A stretch of DNA of 64,000 nt from Mantamonas sphyraenae. Its lineage: Eukaryota > CRuMs > Mantamonadidae. Below, one piece after another: positions 61,107-64,000 of this stretch (positions within the stretch are counted from its first letter, which is position 1; each line of letters opens with the position of its first letter). The stretch spans positions 124,001 through 188,000 of the forward strand of contig JAPMXV010000015.1 of NCBI GenBank assembly GCA_026936335.1, read 5' to 3'. The notes beneath the pieces are model-generated. The model ran no database searches. It had not been told where the DNA came from and worked only from the letters and a program-made list of their open reading frames with translations. The position numbers and the translations under genes are program-made.

Positions 61107-64000
61107 ATGACCAGAAGAGCAGCTTTGCTTGTCCTGGCCATGCTCTGCCTGAGCATGGGCGCCTGCGTGCGTGCCATGAGCGAGAGCGAGGCAGAGTCTG
61201 TGTCTGCATCCGAGGTGTCGTCGTCGTCGGACGACGAGCAGCAGGTGCAGGCGCAGGATGCTGTGTCCGAATCCGAGTCAAGCGATGACGAGGATGTGGG
61301 AGACTTGGATGAGGACACACGTGCTGCGGTTGCGATGACGGCATTGTGAGTTTTTGGTGCGGGCGGTGGCGAAAAACGGGAAGGTTCGACGAGCATGTGG
61401 AAAAATGGAGGGTGCGATGTTTGGAGCTGACCCCTTTTTTGGCACTTTTCAGGACCATGCCGCGCGACCTGAAGGCACAAAACGATCGCTATGTGCGTTG
61501 CCATCGCCGCAGCAATGTGGCAGTGCGACGTCTGATGCGCATGGTGGACGCAAACATGTCTGTGTGCCGTGAGGGCCTGCGACGACGCGGTTTGGTGCGT
61601 GCGTGGCCTACACTTCGCTCTTCCGGACGCTCTCTGCGTCGCATGCGCCATGCGCTGCGATCGTACCTTCGCCGATCTGGCCGTTATACACGCGGCATGG
61701 CCAAGGGCATGGCGTCTCCGGACGATGTGATTGACAGCGAGCTGAGCCTGATCATGGACTCGGATCGATTGGGTTTGCTGTCCCGCAGGATGCTGCAGCG
61801 TGCCAAGGCCATGCAGCGCGCCATGCGTGCGGCTGTGACTTCTTCCAGCGGCGATGATGTGGAGGATGAGGATGATGATGAAGATGAGCGACGCCAGCGT
61901 TCGCGCAGCAGCTCCCCTCGTTCTGGCGGTGCACCTGCATCTCCCGGTCGCGGAGCAAGCTCTGGGGCAGCTGGACGTCGTGGACGCCGCGGATCTGTGC
62001 AGGCGATGTCGATGAGCGAACTTGCCAGCGCAGCAGGCCGTGGAGTTTCTGAGCTGGGCGCAGCTGCACGTGATGCGGCTGCGGCGACGGGCCGTGCGGT
62101 GCGTCAAGGCGCACAGGTTGCGTTTGACACGGGTGTGCGTGCTGTGCAGGCGGGCGGTCGCATTGCACGTGACAACGCCGAGCTGATTGGCACCGTGGCA
62201 GGCGGTGTGGCAGGCACGATTGCATGCGGACCGGGATGCGGACGTGTGGGAGCTGCGCTGGGCGGAGGAGTGGGTGCATTCATCCAGACGCGTGGAACCA
62301 CGCAGGAGAGGATGAACGCTGCATTGCGTTCGGCAACGATCGGCATTGTGGATCCGTTTGGGCGTGTGATGGCAGTGCCGGGCGTGAGGAACGTGGTGAA
62401 CGGCGCGGTGACGAGTGTGACGGGTCGTGTGATGACCTCTGCAGCAGCGCAGCGATTGGCAAACACAGCCGTGGGCCAGGCGCTGACGTCGCGTGTGGGT
62501 GCTTTGACCGCTCAGAACGCTGCCCGTGCCGCGGTGACGCGTGCTGCAGTCCAGCGTGCGATTGCTCGTGGTGGCATTCGCGGACGTGCTGTGCAGGGTG
62601 TGTTTGACGCTGCCAAGGAGCAGTTCAACCGTGTTGTTGCCAGTCGTGTTGTTCCCCGTGCCATGGTTGCCTCGCGTGTCAAGGGTGCTATGGAAAGTGC
62701 CCTTGGTGCAGGCATCGATGCTGGTCTGCGTGCCGTCCAGGGTCGTCCTCGCACAGGTGTCTCTAGTGGCCCTACCACTCGTGGTGGGCGTCGTGGTGCT
62801 CGTGGTACGCGTGCTGCGACCACCTCTCGTGGCCCTACCACTCGTGGTGGACGTCGTGGTGCTCGTGGTGCTGGTCGCTCTCGTGGCCCTACCACTCGTG
62901 GTGGACGTCGTGGTGCTCGTGGTGGACGCCGTGGTGGACGCTCTCGTGGCCCTACCACTCGTGGACGTCGTGGTGCTCGTCGTGGTGGTCGCTCTCGTGC
63001 CCTACCACTCGTGGTGCGTCGTGGTGCTCGTGGTGGACGCCGTGGTGGTCGCTCTCGTGGCCCTACCACTCGTGGTGGACGTCGTGGTGCTCGTGGTGGC
63101 CGCCGTGGTCGCTCTCGTGGCCCTACCACTCGTGGTGGGACGTCGTGGTGCTCGTGGTGGACGCCGTGGTCGCTCTCGTGCCCTACCACTCGTGGTGGGC
63201 GTCGTGGTCGTGGTGGACGCCGTGGTGGTCGCTCTCGTGGCCCTACCACTCGTGGTGGGCGTCGTGGTGCTCGTGGTGGACGCCGTGGTGGTCGCTCTCG
63301 TGGCCCTACCACTCGTGGTGGACGTCGTGGTGCTCGTGGTGGACGCCGTGGTGGTCGCTCTCGTGGCCCTACCACTCGTGGTGGACGTCGTGGTGCTCGT
63401 GGTGGACGCCGTGGTGGTCGCTCTCGTGGCCCTACCACTCGTGGTGGGCGTCGTGGTGCTCGTGGTGGACGCCGTGGCGGTCGCTCTCGTGGCCCTACCA
63501 CTCGTGGTGGACGTCGTGGTGCTCGTGGTGGACGTCGTGGTGGCCGCCGTGGTGGTCGCTCTCGTGGCCCTACCACTCGTGGGCGTCGTGGTGCTCGTGG
63601 TGGACGCCGTGGCGGTCGCTCTCGTGGCCCTACCACTCGTGGTGGACGTCGTGGTGCTCGTGGTGGACGTCGTGGTGGACGCCGTCGGTCGCTCTCGTGG
63701 CCCTACCACTCGCGGTGGACGTCGTGGTGCTCGTGGTGGACGTCGTGGTGGACGCCGTGGTGGCCGCTCTCGTGGCCCTACCACTCGCGGTGGACGTCGT
63801 GGTGGACGCCGTGGCGGTCGCTCTCGTGGCCCTACCACTCGCGGTGGACGTCGTGGTGCTCGTGGTGGACGTCGTGGTGGACGCCGTGGTGGCCGCTCTC
63901 GTGGTCCTACCAGCCGTGGTGGACGCCGTGGTGGACGCCGTGGTGGCCGCTCTCGTGGCCGCACCACTCGCAGACGTCTCTCGTGTGGACGTCGTGGTGG
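61107..64000 (+). CDS. Secretory-type protein with acidic segment and C-terminal R/G-rich repeats (runs off window)
   Basis: Exon 1 (61107-61345) encodes a signal peptide (MTRRAALLVLAMLCLSMGA) and a Ser/Glu/Asp-rich acidic segment. The intron is 61346-61452 (gtgagt...tttcag), joining MTAL to TMPRDLKAQN. Exon 2 runs in one open frame: a basic, cysteine-containing region (DRYVRCHRRSNVAVRRLM), an acidic patch (GDDVEDEDDDEDE), an SR-rich stretch, Ala/Gly-rich helices (ELIGTVAGGVAGTIACGPGC) and, from 62768, about 20 tandem units with core RGPTTRGGRRGARGG. No stop occurs before the window edge, giving at least 929 codons. Small indels shift the frame at 62998-63015 and 63137-63180 (mutually compensating) and at about 63690 (not compensated). 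Family unknown. The repeat resembles RGG/GAR boxes of nuclear proteins, yet the N-terminus looks secretory, so location is uncertain. Confidence 0.7.
62768..63990. repeat. ~63-bp tandem repeat array encoding R/G-rich units
   Basis: About 20 direct copies of a unit with the core CCTACCACTCGTGGTGGACG and a typical spacing of 54-75 bp. Each unit encodes a 18-25 residue R/G-rich block with a Pro-Thr-Thr marker. Neighbouring copies in 63240-63480 are almost identical. Length differences arise mostly from loss or gain of GGA CGC CGT GGT-like submotifs. No unique spacers, so this is not a CRISPR array. Confidence 0.95.

Noticed and set aside
62768-63990. CRISPR-like direct repeat array
   Set aside because: Units are contiguous coding repeats without unique spacers, in a eukaryotic gene.

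Overview
The window is nuclear DNA from a gene-dense, GC-rich unicellular eukaryote. It carries about 28 protein genes in 64 kb on both strands. Most are unbroken or have one to three short GT-AG introns (roughly 50-400 nt), and intergenic gaps are often under 100 bp. The content is purely eukaryotic: ribosomal uS15, H2A.Z, condensin, WAPL, a BET protein, eIF2D, RBM22 and PEX10. A class I-type PI3K with a Ras-binding domain, a BET protein with a BRD4-like C-terminal motif, PLGRKT and a C-type lectin domain suggest a protist on the opisthokont/amoebozoan side. That placement is inference and was not tested by phylogeny.

Layout. 0-7.6 kb: the tail of a Q/N-rich protein, RPS13, PEX10 and a long charged protein built from RFG-containing repeats. 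8-22.6 kb: condensin subunit D2, an ankyrin protein, a NEK-like kinase, an RCC1 protein, quinolinate phosphoribosyltransferase and a cationic amino acid transporter. 22.6-33 kb: one giant (~3,350 aa) multipass membrane protein with signal peptide, C-type lectin domain and a huge cytoplasmic region; a small multipass protein lies 20 bp upstream. 34-46.4 kb: an unknown protein, WAPL, H2A.Z copy 1, PLGRKT, eIF2D, DCAF7, H2A.Z copy 2, a NIPA/ZC3HC1-like protein and a small secreted acidic protein. The two H2A.Z genes lie in a near-identical ~1.17 kb direct duplication. 46.6-61 kb: a BET protein, AcpS, PI3K, RBM22 and a metallo-beta-lactamase-fold protein. 61.1 kb to the end: a secretory-type protein whose C-terminal part is ~20 copies of a ~63-nt arginine/glycine-rich repeat, running off the window.

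How genes relate. There is no operon logic. Neighbours are mostly divergent pairs sharing 70-370 bp promoters or convergent pairs with 20-165 bp between stops. Several chromatin genes (condensin, WAPL, two H2A.Z, BET, possibly the RCC1 protein) lie in one window, which may be chance. The less familiar material is the secreted acidic protein, the secreted R/G-repeat protein, the giant lectin-type surface protein and the RFG-repeat protein.

Quality caveat. Six reading frames are broken by single-base indels, nearly all in low-complexity DNA (near 345, 4375, 23205, 23410, 28690, 38926), and the R/G repeat has more. Because they also hit conserved single-copy genes, consensus error is more likely than pseudogenization.
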